Positions 46,916 to 54,870 of a stretch of 64,000 bases of DNA are shown piece by piece. The DNA comes from Rubrivivax sp. GTDB lineage: Bacteria; Pseudomonadota; Gammaproteobacteria; Burkholderiales; Burkholderiaceae_C. Location of the stretch: NCBI GenBank assembly GCA_022843905.1, contig JALHMT010000003.1, forward strand, positions 62,001 through 126,000, given 5' to 3'. Under the pieces are notes generated by a model. The model saw only the letters and a list, made by a program, of their open reading frames with translations. It searched no databases and had not been told where the DNA came from. How positions within the stretch are numbered: the first letter of the stretch is position 1; every line of letters starts with the position of its first letter. Both the position numbers and the translations under genes were made by a program.

Positions 46916-48256
46916 TCAGTCGGCGGGCTTGTCGATGAGGGCGTAAAAGAAGCCGTCCTGCAACGAGCGCCCGCGGCCCGGCGCGGCTTCGAGCAGATTG
47001 TCGGGCAGTGGCAGCAGGTGACCGGGCGAGGCCGGGTTCAAGACGGCCCGGCCGGCGCCGACGCGTTGCAAAAACGCATCGATCTGCTGCTCCCCCTCGG
47101 CCTTGAACAGCGAACAGGTGGCGAAGAGCAACCGACCGCCGGGGCGCAGCAGGGGCCACAGTGCGTCGAGCATCTCGGTCTGGATGCGCGCCAGGGCGCT
47201 GATGTCGTCGGCCCGACGCAGCCAGCGTATGTCGGGGTGCCGGCGCACGATGCCCGACGCACTGCACGGGGCATCGAGCAGGATGGCGTCGAATGGCCGC
47301 CCGTCCCACCAGGCGGAAGGATGGCGGGCATCGCCCACCTTCAGCTCGGCGCGCAACTGGAGCCGCCCCAGCGTGTCGGACACGCGCATCAGGCGCGTTG
47401 GGTCGCTGTCGAGTGCCAGCAACTGCAGATCGGCGCGTTCCAGCAGGTGGGCCGTCTTGCCGCCCGGCGCCGCACAGGCGTCCAGCACTCGCGCACCGGC
47501 CGGCAGGCCGGCGCCCAGCAGCAGCGGCGCGGCGCGCTGGGCGGCAGCGTCCTGCACCGAGACGTCGCCTTCGGCAAAGCCCGGCAGCTGGGTCACTGGG
47601 CAGGGCTGGGCCAGCACCAGCGCGCTTCCGCCCAGCTCCGGCGTGTCGATGAGCGATGAAGCACGGCCCTGCATCGCCAGCCGCTGCTGGTAGGCGGCCG
47701 CCGTGCCGCGTCGGACGTTGATCCGCAAGGTCATCGGCGGATGCTCGTTGGCGGCTGTCAACAAGGCATGCCAGTGCTGCGGCCAGTCGCGCTTGATGCG
47801 CTCGATCCACCACAGCGGATGGTTGAAGGCGCCCAGCGGCTGCAGGCGCGCCGCCGCGACCTGGGTGTCGCGTTCGCGGATGAAGCGGCGCAGCACGGCG
47901 TTGATGAAGGCGGCGGCGGCAGGCATGCGCTGCCGGGCTGCCGCGACGGCCTGGTCGACCAGCGTGTGATCGGGATAGGGCGGATCCGGCAAGGGCCACA
48001 GCAGGGCCAGCGAGGTGGTCAGCAAGGCGTCGACGTTAGGCGGCGGCGTCTTCGGCGCCAGAGCGGCGCGAACCTCGTGGGCCCCGCCCCACCAGCGAAG
48101 CACGTGGAATGTAAGCGCCTGCACACCAGGGCGTGCATCGTTGGGAAGGCGGGCCAGCAGCTCGTTGAGCGACTTGCCGGCGAGCACGCCTTGCACCGCG
48201 TCGGCGGTGAGGCCGAGCAGGCGGGCCAGGGGCAGCGAGTTCGAAGGGGCGGTCAC
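46916..48256 (-). CDS. rsmB: 16S rRNA (cytosine-967 C5)-methyltransferase RsmB
   Basis: A 446-residue protein with a NusB-like N-terminal RNA-binding domain (about 1-140) and a SAM-dependent methyltransferase domain. The SAM motif is LDACAAPGGKTAHLL, and the catalytic region is DAPCSASGIVRRHPDI with the nucleophilic Cys later in FATCSLF. It methylates C967 of 16S rRNA. It is the first gene of the leftward rsmB-DUF4390-ntrY-ntrX group and is divergent from folE across 134 bp. Confidence 0.93.
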   Translation of the reverse strand: MTAPSNSLPLARLLGLTADAVQGVLAGKSLNELLARLPNDARPGVQALTFHVLRWWGGAHEVRAALAPKTPPPNVDALLTTSLALLWPLPDPPYPDHTLVDQAVAAARQRMPAAAAFINAVLRRFIRERDTQVAAARLQPLGAFNHPLWWIERIKRDWPQHWHALLTAANEHPPMTLRINVRRGTAAAYQQRLAMQGRASSLIDTPELGGSALVLAQPCPVTQLPGFAEGDVSVQDAAAQRAAPLLLGAGLPAGARVLDACAAPGGKTAHLLERADLQLLALDSDPTRLMRVSDTLGRLQLRAELKVGDARHPSAWWDGRPFDAILLDAPCSASGIVRRHPDIRWLRRADDISALARIQTEMLDALWPLLRPGGRLLFATCSLFKAEGEQQIDAFLQRVGAGRAVLNPASPGHLLPLPDNLLEAAPGRGRSLQDGFFYALIDKPAD

Positions 48257-48390
48257 CGGGCCAGTCTAGCCGCAGCGTCAGCACCGCCGGGCGTGCCTCG
48301 GCAGGCACAGAGCGAGGTCTTGCCGGCAGCCGTGCGCCGTCGGCTGCCGGCTGCGCGCACAATGAAAGCCCACCCGCCGAGACCCGCTGC

Positions 48391-49140
48391 ATGTCCACCA
48401 AGAACACCAACGCCCCCGTCGCTCCCCGCGTTTTCCGCAGCGAGGAAGAACTGGCCGCGCTGCCCGTTTCTGAACGCATCCGCTACCGGCTGGTGTCGGC
48501 GGGCTGCCGATTCCACGCCAACGACAACATCGCCCAGCACGTGCGCGAAGGCGAGATCACCGAGCTGAAGGCCGAAGTGCAGAGCAAGCTGCAGGCCGTG
48601 CTGCAGTCGCTGGTGATCGATACCGAGAGCGACCACAACACCAACGAGACCGCCAAGCGGGTGGCCAAGATGTTCGTGGAAGAGGTGTTCCGCGGACGCT
48701 ACCACCCGATGCCCTCGGTGACGGAGTTCCCCAACGTCGAACGGCTGAACGAGTTGATGATCGTCGGCCCCATCACCGTGCGCAGCGCCTGCTCGCACCA
48801 CCTCTGCCCCATTTTCGGCAAGGTGTGGATCGGCCTGCTGCCCAACGAGCACTCCAACCTGATCGGGCTGTCGAAGTACGCCCGCATCTGCGACTGGATC
48901 ATGAGCCGGCCGCAGATCCAGGAAGAGGCCGTGACCATGCTGGCCAACGAACTGCAGACGCGCGTGCGGCCCGACGGCCTGGCCATCGTGATGGAGGCCG
49001 ACCACTTCTGCATGCACTGGCGCGGCGTGAAGGACACCGACTCCGCGATGGTCAACAGCGTGATGCGCGGGGCCTTCCTGAAGGATGCCAACCTGCGCCG
49101 GGAGTTCCTGTCGCTGCTGCCCCGCAAGACCCCCGCCTGA
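48391..49140 (+). CDS. folE: GTP cyclohydrolase I
   Basis: A 249-residue FolE. The zinc ligands are in RSACSHHLCPIFG and DHFCMHWRG, and QIQEEAVTMLANEL and GLSKYARICDW are conserved. It converts GTP to 7,8-dihydroneopterin triphosphate, the first step of folate synthesis. An N-terminal extension of about 30 residues precedes the conserved core. It is upstream of the BLUF gene on the same strand with 47 bp between. Confidence 0.95.
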   Translation: MSTKNTNAPVAPRVFRSEEELAALPVSERIRYRLVSAGCRFHANDNIAQHVREGEITELKAEVQSKLQAVLQSLVIDTESDHNTNETAKRVAKMFVEEVFRGRYHPMPSVTEFPNVERLNELMIVGPITVRSACSHHLCPIFGKVWIGLLPNEHSNLIGLSKYARICDWIMSRPQIQEEAVTMLANELQTRVRPDGLAIVMEADHFCMHWRGVKDTDSAMVNSVMRGAFLKDANLRREFLSLLPRKTPA

Positions 49141-49187
49141 CTTCCCTGATCGACAGATCGCCTGCCACCCCGACCGGACACCCCGCC

Positions 49188-49610
49188 ATGCTCGTACGCC
49201 TCCTCTATGCCAGCCGCGCCGCCAACGGCCTCAGCCCCGAAGAACTGTCTTCCATCCTGCGCCAGTCCCGCGCGTCGAACCCCGCCCTGGGCGTCACCGG
49301 CGTGCTGTGCTATTCGCAGGGCATCTTCCTGCAGGTGCTCGAAGGCGGTCGCGGCACGGTCAACAAGCTCTACAACCACATCGTGCGCGACACGCGCCAC
49401 ACGCAGGTCGAACTGCTCAGCTACGACGAGATCCAGGAGAGGCGCTTCGCGAGCTGGTCGATGGGGCAGGCCGACTTCCATCGCCTGAACCCGGCGCTGT
49501 TGCTGAAGTACTCGGAGACCGCCACGCTCGACCCGTTCAGCGTGTCGGGCAAGGTGTCGATGGCCTTGTTCGAGGAACTGGTGGCCACGGCCGCCATCGG
49601 CCAGCCCTGA
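49188..49610 (+). CDS. BLUF-domain blue-light photoreceptor
   Basis: A 140-residue protein consisting of a single BLUF domain and a short C-terminal helix pair. The flavin-site residues are present: Tyr in VRLLYASRA, Asn in AANGLS, Gln in GIFLQVLEGG, and the Trp/Met region FASWSMGQADF. BLUF proteins bind FAD and change hydrogen bonding around the Gln on blue light. No output domain is fused, so it should act through a partner. It lies between folE and the sox operon; whether it controls either is unknown. Such short BLUF proteins regulate photosynthesis genes in purple bacteria and biofilm genes elsewhere. Confidence 0.92.
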   Translation: MLVRLLYASRAANGLSPEELSSILRQSRASNPALGVTGVLCYSQGIFLQVLEGGRGTVNKLYNHIVRDTRHTQVELLSYDEIQERRFASWSMGQADFHRLNPALLLKYSETATLDPFSVSGKVSMALFEELVATAAIGQP

Positions 49611-49724
49611 GCCGTGGCCGGCGCGGGCCGGTCAGCCGCCTCCGCGACCGCCGGCATCCGAAGCGCCTTCGGTGTTTACCCCCATTACGGAAACGGTTGG
49701 GTTCTATATATTTGTCTGTGCTGA

Positions 49725-49734
49725 TATTCGAATA
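49725..49734. promoter_or_regulatory. Perfect palindrome upstream of soxC
   Basis: TATTCGAATA is a perfect 10-bp palindrome in an AT-rich stretch (49691-49740) between the BLUF gene and soxC. ArsR-family repressors of sox and sulfide genes bind similar AT-rich dyads, and an ArsR gene ends this locus at 63220. The link is an inference. A clear sigma70 promoter could not be fixed. Confidence 0.4.
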
Positions 49735-49770
49735 GTCACTCCCCCACGGAGGCCCTTCCGGGCACGACCC

Positions 49771-51144
49771 TTGAACGACACACCCGACGTCGGCCGCCTG
49801 ATCAAGGCCCCCGAAAGCTTTCTGGATGCCGCCGGCATCCGCCAGGTGAACACGGAGGCCAAGGCTGGCCGGCGCGACTTCATCCGCCAGGCCTTCGCTG
49901 CGGCCGCCGCCGGTGCCGCCGCACCGCTGGCGCTGGCACAAGGCAACCCCGTCCCCAGTGAAGGCGGGGACCCGAACATCCTCCAGCTGCCTGCCCACAC
50001 CACGGGCCTGGGGCAGCCGGTGGTCACCGACGGCTACGGCAAGCCCTCGCGCTACGAGGCCAACGTGCAGCGCCGCCAGAGCCCGGGTCTGACGCAGACG
50101 ACCCAGGCCTCGGTGTCCTTCGCGCCGCTGCAGTCGCTGTTCGGCATCGTCACCCCCAGCGGCCTGCACTTCGAGCGCCATCACCAGGGCTGGTGGGACA
50201 TCGACCCTTCCAAGCACCGGCTGATGATCAATGGCAGCGACGCGTCGATGCTGAAGACCCCCAAGGTCTTCACGATGGACGAGCTCATGCGCCTGCCCTC
50301 GGTGAGCCGCTTCCACTTCATCGAATGCGGCGCCAACACCGGCATGGAATGGGGCAACGTGGCCGTGCCCACCTGCCAGTACAGCCACGGCATGCTGAGC
50401 TGCAGCGAGTTCACCGGCGTGCCGCTGAAGATCCTGCTCGACATGGCCGGCGCCGACTACAAGCGCTGCCGCTTCGTGCTGGCAGAAGGCGCCGACGGCT
50501 CGTCGATGACGCGCACCATCCCGATGGAGATGGTGGAGTCGGGCGAGGTGCTGGTGGCCTATGGCCAGAACGGCGAGATGCTGCGGCCCGAGAACGGCTA
50601 CCCGCTGCGCCTGGTGGTGCCGGGCGTGCAGGGTGTGAGCTGGGTGAAGTACCTGCGCCGCATCGAAGTGGGTGACAAGCCCTGGGGCACCAAGGACGAG
50701 GCCATCCACTACATCGACCTGATGCCCGACGGCCGCCATCGACAGTACAGCAGCATCCAGGAATGCAAGAGCGTGGTGACCACGCCTTCGGGCGGCCAGG
50801 TGCTGCTCGACAAGGGCTTCTACAACATCAGCGGCCTGGCCTGGTCGGGGCGCGGCAAGGTCAGGCGCGTGGACGTCTCCGTCGACGGCGGACGCAACTG
50901 GCGCACCGCGCGCCTGCAGGGGCCGGTGCTGGACAAGTGCCTGACGCGCTTCAACATCGACTGGGTGTGGGACGGCAAGCCGGCGCTCATCCAGAGCCGC
51001 GCGATGGACGAGACCGGCTACGTGCAGCCCACGTACCGCCAGCTGCGCCAGGTGCGCGGCTCGCGGTCGATCTATCACAACCATGCAATCCAGACCTGGC
51101 TCGTACAGGACAGCGGAGAGGTCAAGAATGTCCAGCTGTCGTGA
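49771..51144 (+). CDS. soxC: Sulfane dehydrogenase molybdopterin subunit SoxC
   Basis: A 457-residue Tat-exported molybdoprotein of the sulfite oxidase fold. The Tat motif is GRRDFIRQAFAAAAAG, followed by an Ala-rich region. The Mo-binding Cys is in HFIECGANTGMEWG. SoxCD oxidises the sulfane sulfur held on SoxY so that thiosulfate goes to sulfate without storing sulfur. The start is uncertain: the frame is open to 49672 (GTG), but TTG at 49771 gives LNDTPDVGRLIKAPESF, which fits the family best. It overlaps soxD by 17 bases. Confidence 0.9.
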   Translation: MNDTPDVGRLIKAPESFLDAAGIRQVNTEAKAGRRDFIRQAFAAAAAGAAAPLALAQGNPVPSEGGDPNILQLPAHTTGLGQPVVTDGYGKPSRYEANVQRRQSPGLTQTTQASVSFAPLQSLFGIVTPSGLHFERHHQGWWDIDPSKHRLMINGSDASMLKTPKVFTMDELMRLPSVSRFHFIECGANTGMEWGNVAVPTCQYSHGMLSCSEFTGVPLKILLDMAGADYKRCRFVLAEGADGSSMTRTIPMEMVESGEVLVAYGQNGEMLRPENGYPLRLVVPGVQGVSWVKYLRRIEVGDKPWGTKDEAIHYIDLMPDGRHRQYSSIQECKSVVTTPSGGQVLLDKGFYNISGLAWSGRGKVRRVDVSVDGGRNWRTARLQGPVLDKCLTRFNIDWVWDGKPALIQSRAMDETGYVQPTYRQLRQVRGSRSIYHNHAIQTWLVQDSGEVKNVQLS

Positions 51145-52213
51145 ACGCCTGCTGAAGGCCGCTGCAGCCGCCGCGCTGGTCCTGTCGGCCGCCGGCACGC
51201 TGGCCCAGACCACGACCTACCCCGGCATCGGCCGGCCCGCCACGGTCAAGGAAGTCCAGGCCTGGGACATCGACGTGCGCCCCGACTTCAAGGGCCTGCC
51301 CAAGGGGTCGGGCACGGTGGCCAAGGGCATGGACGTCTGGGAAGCCAAGTGCGCGTCCTGCCACGGCATCTTCGGCGAGAGCAACGAGATCTTCTCGCCG
51401 CTGATCGGCGGCACGACCGCCGACGACATCAAGACCGGCCGCGTGGCCAAGCTGCTCGACCCCGCCTTTCCCGGCCGCACCACGCTGATGAAGGTGCCGA
51501 CGGTGGCCACGCTGTGGGACTACATCAACCGCGCGATGCCCTGGAACCAGCCCAAGTCGCTGAGCACCGAAGAGGTCTACGCGGTGACGGCCTTCATGCT
51601 GAACCTCGGCGGCGTGCTGCCCGACAACTTCACGCTGTCTGACCAGAACATCGCCGAAGTCCAGAAGCGCATGCCCAACCGCAACGGCATGAGCACCGAC
51701 CACGGGCTGTGGCCCGGCCGCAGCCTGGGCAACGGCGGCCGACCCGACGTCAAGGCCGTGGCCTGCATGAGCGGCTGCGCCACCGAGGCGACGGTGGCCT
51801 CCTTCCTGCCCGACCATGCGCGCAACGCACACGGCAACCTGGCCGAGCAGAACCGCATGGTGGGGGCGCAGCATGGCGCCGACACGACGCGGCCGGCCGG
51901 CGCACCGATCACGCCGGGCGCGGCCCCCGCAGCTCCCCCGGGTCCGGACGGCACCGCGGCGTCTACTCGGTCTTTGCTGACGAAGCACAATTGCCTGACC
52001 TGCCATGGCGTCGACCGCAGGGTGGTGGGTCCGGGCCTGGAGGAGATCGCACGAAAGTACACCGGGCAGTCCGACGCCCTGTCGTACCTGACCAAGAAGA
52101 TCGTCGAGGGCAGCACGGGGGTCTGGGGCGCGATTCCCATGCCGCCGCAGACCCTGCCGGCGGCCGATGCACAGGCCATTGCCAAGTGGCTGGCCGACGG
52201 CGCACGGAAGTGA
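51128..52213 (+). CDS. soxD: Diheme cytochrome SoxD
   Basis: A 361-residue diheme cytochrome with a signal peptide (LLKAAAAAALVLSAAGTLAQ). Heme motifs are CASCHGIFGE near residue 77 and CLTCHGVDRRVVGPG near 295, joined by a Pro/Ala-rich linker (PGAAPAAPPGPDGTAAS). It accepts the electrons from SoxC. The ATG at 51128 has GGAGAGG upstream and lies within the soxC 3' end. Full length for the family. Confidence 0.93.
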   Translation: MSSCRERLLKAAAAAALVLSAAGTLAQTTTYPGIGRPATVKEVQAWDIDVRPDFKGLPKGSGTVAKGMDVWEAKCASCHGIFGESNEIFSPLIGGTTADDIKTGRVAKLLDPAFPGRTTLMKVPTVATLWDYINRAMPWNQPKSLSTEEVYAVTAFMLNLGGVLPDNFTLSDQNIAEVQKRMPNRNGMSTDHGLWPGRSLGNGGRPDVKAVACMSGCATEATVASFLPDHARNAHGNLAEQNRMVGAQHGADTTRPAGAPITPGAAPAAPPGPDGTAASTRSLLTKHNCLTCHGVDRRVVGPGLEEIARKYTGQSDALSYLTKKIVEGSTGVWGAIPMPPQTLPAADAQAIAKWLADGARK

Positions 52214-52299
52214 CCGATGCGATGCGCCCATGGGGTAGCCCCCGGGTTGCCGCGGACGAAGAGTCGAACATGAACCAACCAAAGCTGAAGGAGCAAGAC

Positions 52300-52758
52300 A
52301 TGCACACGAGACGCGAGATGCTGGCCCGCAGCGCCCAGGTCGCCAGCCTGCTGGCTGCGGCTGGGCTGCTGCCTCAGGCAGCCATGGCGGCCTGGGCCCA
52401 GGCCGCCTTCGAGGCCAAGAACATGGCCGACGTGGCCAAGGCGCTGGGCGGCAGCGCACCGGTCGAAAGCAAGGACGTCACCATCAGCGGCCCCGACATC
52501 GCCGAGAACGGCGCCGTGGTGCCGGTGGGTTGTGCCACCACGCTGCCTGGCGTGAAGCGCCTGCTGCTGCTGGTGGAGAAGAACCCCAGCGTGCTGGCGG
52601 CCGTGTTCGACGTCACCGACGCCGTCGACGCCAGCTTCAACGCGCGCGTGAAGATGGGCCAGTCGTCCAACGTCATGGCCGTGGCGATGATGGGCGACGG
52701 CCGCGTGCTGTTCGCGCAGAAGGAGATCAAGGTCACGCTGGGCGGCTGCGGCGGATGA
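52300..52758 (+). CDS. soxY: Sulfur carrier SoxY with canonical GGCGG arm
   Basis: A 152-residue SoxY with a Tat-like signal (TRREMLARSAQVASLLAAAG) and the carrier arm TLGGCGG at the C-terminus, whose Cys binds the sulfur substrate. An AAGGAG lies seven bases ahead of the ATG at 52300; an in-frame ATG at 52270 has a weaker site. It follows soxD by 86 bp. A GC-rich dispersed repeat separates it from soxZ. Confidence 0.95.
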   Translation: MHTRREMLARSAQVASLLAAAGLLPQAAMAAWAQAAFEAKNMADVAKALGGSAPVESKDVTISGPDIAENGAVVPVGCATTLPGVKRLLLLVEKNPSVLAAVFDVTDAVDASFNARVKMGQSSNVMAVAMMGDGRVLFAQKEIKVTLGGCGG

Positions 52759-52763
52759 GGACA

Positions 52764-52854
52764 GTGAGCCCCCGAGCTCGCATTCGCTCGCTACCCCCCA
52801 GGGGGGCCGTTCGCCAGCGGACCGGCGGAGCCGGATCCGCGGCTTCTGCTTGAT
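52764..52854. repeat. Short member of a GC-rich intergenic repeat family, between soxY and soxZ
   Basis: It contains CCCCCCAGGGGGG, CCAGCGG, CGGCGGAGCCGG, a TCCGCG core and GCTTGAT in the same order as the 3' half of the longer repeats at 57077 and 59021. The left half is different. It divides two genes that must be made in equal amounts. Confidence 0.6.
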
Positions 52855-52905
52855 CGCTGGTTAGCTACAGCGCTTGTTTCGAACACAGATTGAAGGAGAA
52901 AAGAC

Positions 52906-53217
52906 ATGGCAGACCCGATGCGCATTCGCGCCCAAGCCGCCGGTGACAAGGCCACCGTGCGTGTACTGATGAGCCACGAGATGGAAACCGGCCTGCGCAA
53001 GGACTCGGCCGGCAAGACCATCCCGGCCTGGTTCATCCAGGAAGTCACCGCCGCGCACAACGGCAAGCAGGTGCTCAGCGCCCAGTGGGGCCCCTCGGTG
53101 GCGAAGAACCCCTTCCTGCAGTTCAACGTGAAGGGCGCCAAGGCCGGCGACAAGATCACCGTGAACTGGGTCGACAACAAGGGCGACAAGCGCACCGACG
53201 AAGCGACCGTGACCTGA
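52906..53217 (+). CDS. soxZ: Sulfur carrier partner SoxZ
   Basis: A 103-residue SoxZ without signal peptide. It carries VRVLMSHEMETGLRKDSAGK and WFIQEVTAAHNGKQVLSAQW, both diagnostic. It forms the SoxYZ heterodimer and is exported with SoxY. GGAG is eight bases before the ATG. The last residues TDEATVT are typical. It is the canonical partner; the SoxZ at 23056 is its divergent paralogue. Confidence 0.95.
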   Translation: MADPMRIRAQAAGDKATVRVLMSHEMETGLRKDSAGKTIPAWFIQEVTAAHNGKQVLSAQWGPSVAKNPFLQFNVKGAKAGDKITVNWVDNKGDKRTDEATVT

Positions 53218-53227
53218 GGCATTTGCG

Positions 53228-53252
53228 CCCTGCGCCGCCACGCGGCGCAGGG
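53228..53252 (+). other. Strong hairpin between soxZ and soxA
   Basis: CCCTGCGCCGC and GCGGCGCAGGG make a perfect 11-bp stem with a 3-base loop, followed by ACTGTTCCTCCC. It begins 11 bp after the soxZ stop. It may act as a partial terminator or a 3' stabiliser that sets a different level for soxCDYZ and soxAX. Confidence 0.6.
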
Positions 53253-53310
53253 ACTGTTCCTCCCGATGCGGCACTCGATTGCCGCGCGGTACACCGAGCA
53301 CACTGGAGAC

Positions 53311-54117
53311 ATGGCGCGCATGAAGACCCTGACCCTGGCCCTCGCGGCCCTGCTGGCGGCCACGGCCGCCCACGCACAACCCAAGTCGACCGCCGACGGC
53401 ATCGCCGAGTACCGCAAGATGCTCGAGGACGGCAACCCCGCCGACCTCTTCGAGGCCAAGGGCGAGGACCTCTGGAAGAAGAAGCGCGGGCCGCTCAACG
53501 CATCGCTGGAGAAGTGCGATCTCGGCAAGGGCCCTGGCGTCGTCAAGGGCGTCTTCGTCGAGCTGCCGCGCTGGTTCGAGGACACGAAGAAGGTGCAGGA
53601 CCTGGAAACGCGCCTGGTCACCTGCATGGAGAAGCTGCAGGGCTTCAACGCCGCCGAGATCGCCAAGACCCCGTTCGGGCGCGGCGAGCAGGCCAACGTC
53701 ACGGCACTGGCCACCTGGATTGCCGCGGAGTCGCGCGGCATGCGCTTCAACCTGCCGCAGAAGCACATCGAGGAACGCAAGAGCTACGAGATCGGCAAGC
53801 GCGTGTTCTATTTCCGCGGCGGGCCGATGGACTTCTCCTGCGCCTCGTGCCACGGCGAGGCCGACAAGCGCATCCGCCTGCAGGACCTGCCCGACCTGAC
53901 GAAGAACCCGGGCGACGGCATCGGCTTTGCAGCCTGGCCGGCCTACCGCGTCAGCAACGGCCAGATGTGGAGCATGCAGTTGCGGCTGAACGACTGCTAT
54001 CGCCAGCAGCGCTTTCCCTACCCCGGCTTCGGCTCGGAGGTCACCATCTCGGTGGCAACCTACATGGGCGTCAACGCCAAGGGCGCCAAGAGCATCGCCC
54101 CGGCCATCAAGCGCTGA
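53311..54117 (+). CDS. soxA: Cytochrome SoxA, monoheme type
   Basis: A 268-residue SoxA with signal peptide (LTLALAALLAATAAHAQ) and a single heme motif, FSCASCHGEADKR. At the place of the first heme in diheme SoxA it has LEKCDLGKGPG and VTCMEKLQG, a Cys pair expected to form a disulfide. The active-site Cys is in RLNDCYRQQRFPYPGFG. ATG at 53311 or 53320 is possible; the long frame from 53266 is unlikely. It forms SoxXA with the product of the next gene, 18 bp downstream. Confidence 0.93.
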   Translation: MARMKTLTLALAALLAATAAHAQPKSTADGIAEYRKMLEDGNPADLFEAKGEDLWKKKRGPLNASLEKCDLGKGPGVVKGVFVELPRWFEDTKKVQDLETRLVTCMEKLQGFNAAEIAKTPFGRGEQANVTALATWIAAESRGMRFNLPQKHIEERKSYEIGKRVFYFRGGPMDFSCASCHGEADKRIRLQDLPDLTKNPGDGIGFAAWPAYRVSNGQMWSMQLRLNDCYRQQRFPYPGFGSEVTISVATYMGVNAKGAKSIAPAIKR

Positions 54118-54135
54118 CGCAGCGGAGCAACTCTC

Positions 54136-54783
54136 ATGACCTCGAAACCGATTCTCTTCGCCGCTGTCGGCACCACGCTGCTGGCCATCGCCGGCTGTGC
54201 ATCGCTGCCATCATCGGCCGACCTCGACCGCGAAGCGCTGGCCCTCATCAAGGCTTCGTTCCGCGACCAGGGCATCGCCAAGGTCGATCGCCTGAACCAG
54301 GACCTCGGGCAGTCCGCCTGCTCGTCGGACAAGCCGCCCAGCGACGCGGTGGCCGAGCGCGTGATGAACGACGCGCGCGCCGCCGTGAAGTGGCCGGCGG
54401 GCAACCAGTACATCGGCGATTGGCGCGAGGGCGAGAAGATCGCCCAGAACGGCCGCGGCATGACCTGGACCGACAACTCCACGGCACCCAGCGCCAACGG
54501 CGGCAGTTGCTACAACTGCCACCAGATCGACAAGGCCGAGATCTCCTACGGCACCATCGGACCCAGCCTGCACCACTACGGCAAGAACCGCGGCGTGACC
54601 GATCCGGCGTCGGCGCTGTCGCTGCCGATCGTGCAGTACACCTGGTCGAAGATCTACAACGGAAAGACCTACAACGCCTGCTCCAACATGCCGCGTTTCG
54701 GTCACATGGGTCTGCTCGATGAGACGCAGATGAAGCACCTGATGGCGCTGCTGCTCGACCCGAAGTCGCCGGTCAACCAGTGA
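54136..54783 (+). CDS. soxX: Cytochrome SoxX, lipoprotein type
   Basis: A 215-residue monoheme SoxX with a lipobox, LLAIAGC, so it may be held to a membrane. The heme motif is GGSCYNCHQIDKAEISYG, and the axial Met is likely in CSNMPRFGHMG. It is longer than the SoxX at 22203 by a helical N-terminal region. It forms SoxXA with SoxA. The gene is followed 32 bp later by a terminator-like hairpin. Confidence 0.93.
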   Translation: MTSKPILFAAVGTTLLAIAGCASLPSSADLDREALALIKASFRDQGIAKVDRLNQDLGQSACSSDKPPSDAVAERVMNDARAAVKWPAGNQYIGDWREGEKIAQNGRGMTWTDNSTAPSANGGSCYNCHQIDKAEISYGTIGPSLHHYGKNRGVTDPASALSLPIVQYTWSKIYNGKTYNACSNMPRFGHMGLLDETQMKHLMALLLDPKSPVNQ

Positions 54784-54815
54784 CGTCGGTGTCCTGAGCT
54801 CGAAGCCCTGACCCC

Positions 54816-54840
54816 GAAAGCCCGGCCTGACCGGGCTTTC
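54816..54840 (+). terminator. Rho-independent-type terminator after soxX
   Basis: GAAAGCCCGG and CCGGGCTTTC form a perfect 10-bp stem around a 5-base loop, ending in CTTTCTTCGG. It closes the soxCDYZAX transcript and separates it from soxB, which begins 30 bp later. Confidence 0.8.
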
Positions 54841-54853
54841 TTCGGCCCAAAAC

Positions 54854-54869
54854 ATAAGCCACGACTTAT
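54854..54869. promoter_or_regulatory. Inverted repeat abutting the soxB start
   Basis: ATAAG and CTTAT face each other over six bases and end one base before the soxB ATG. No Shine-Dalgarno sequence is visible in this stretch. It could be an operator or a small structure at the initiation site. Confidence 0.35.
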
Positions 54870-54870
54870 C

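Noticed and set aside
46221-47999. 592-codon single frame covering DUF4390 and much of rsmB
   Set aside because: Only the part from 46901 to 46221 shows the family; the rest is the shadow of rsmB.
52270-52302. Earlier ATG for soxY at 52270
   Set aside because: The ATG at 52300 has a better AAGGAG site and gives the Tat-like start THTRREML-type N-terminus directly.
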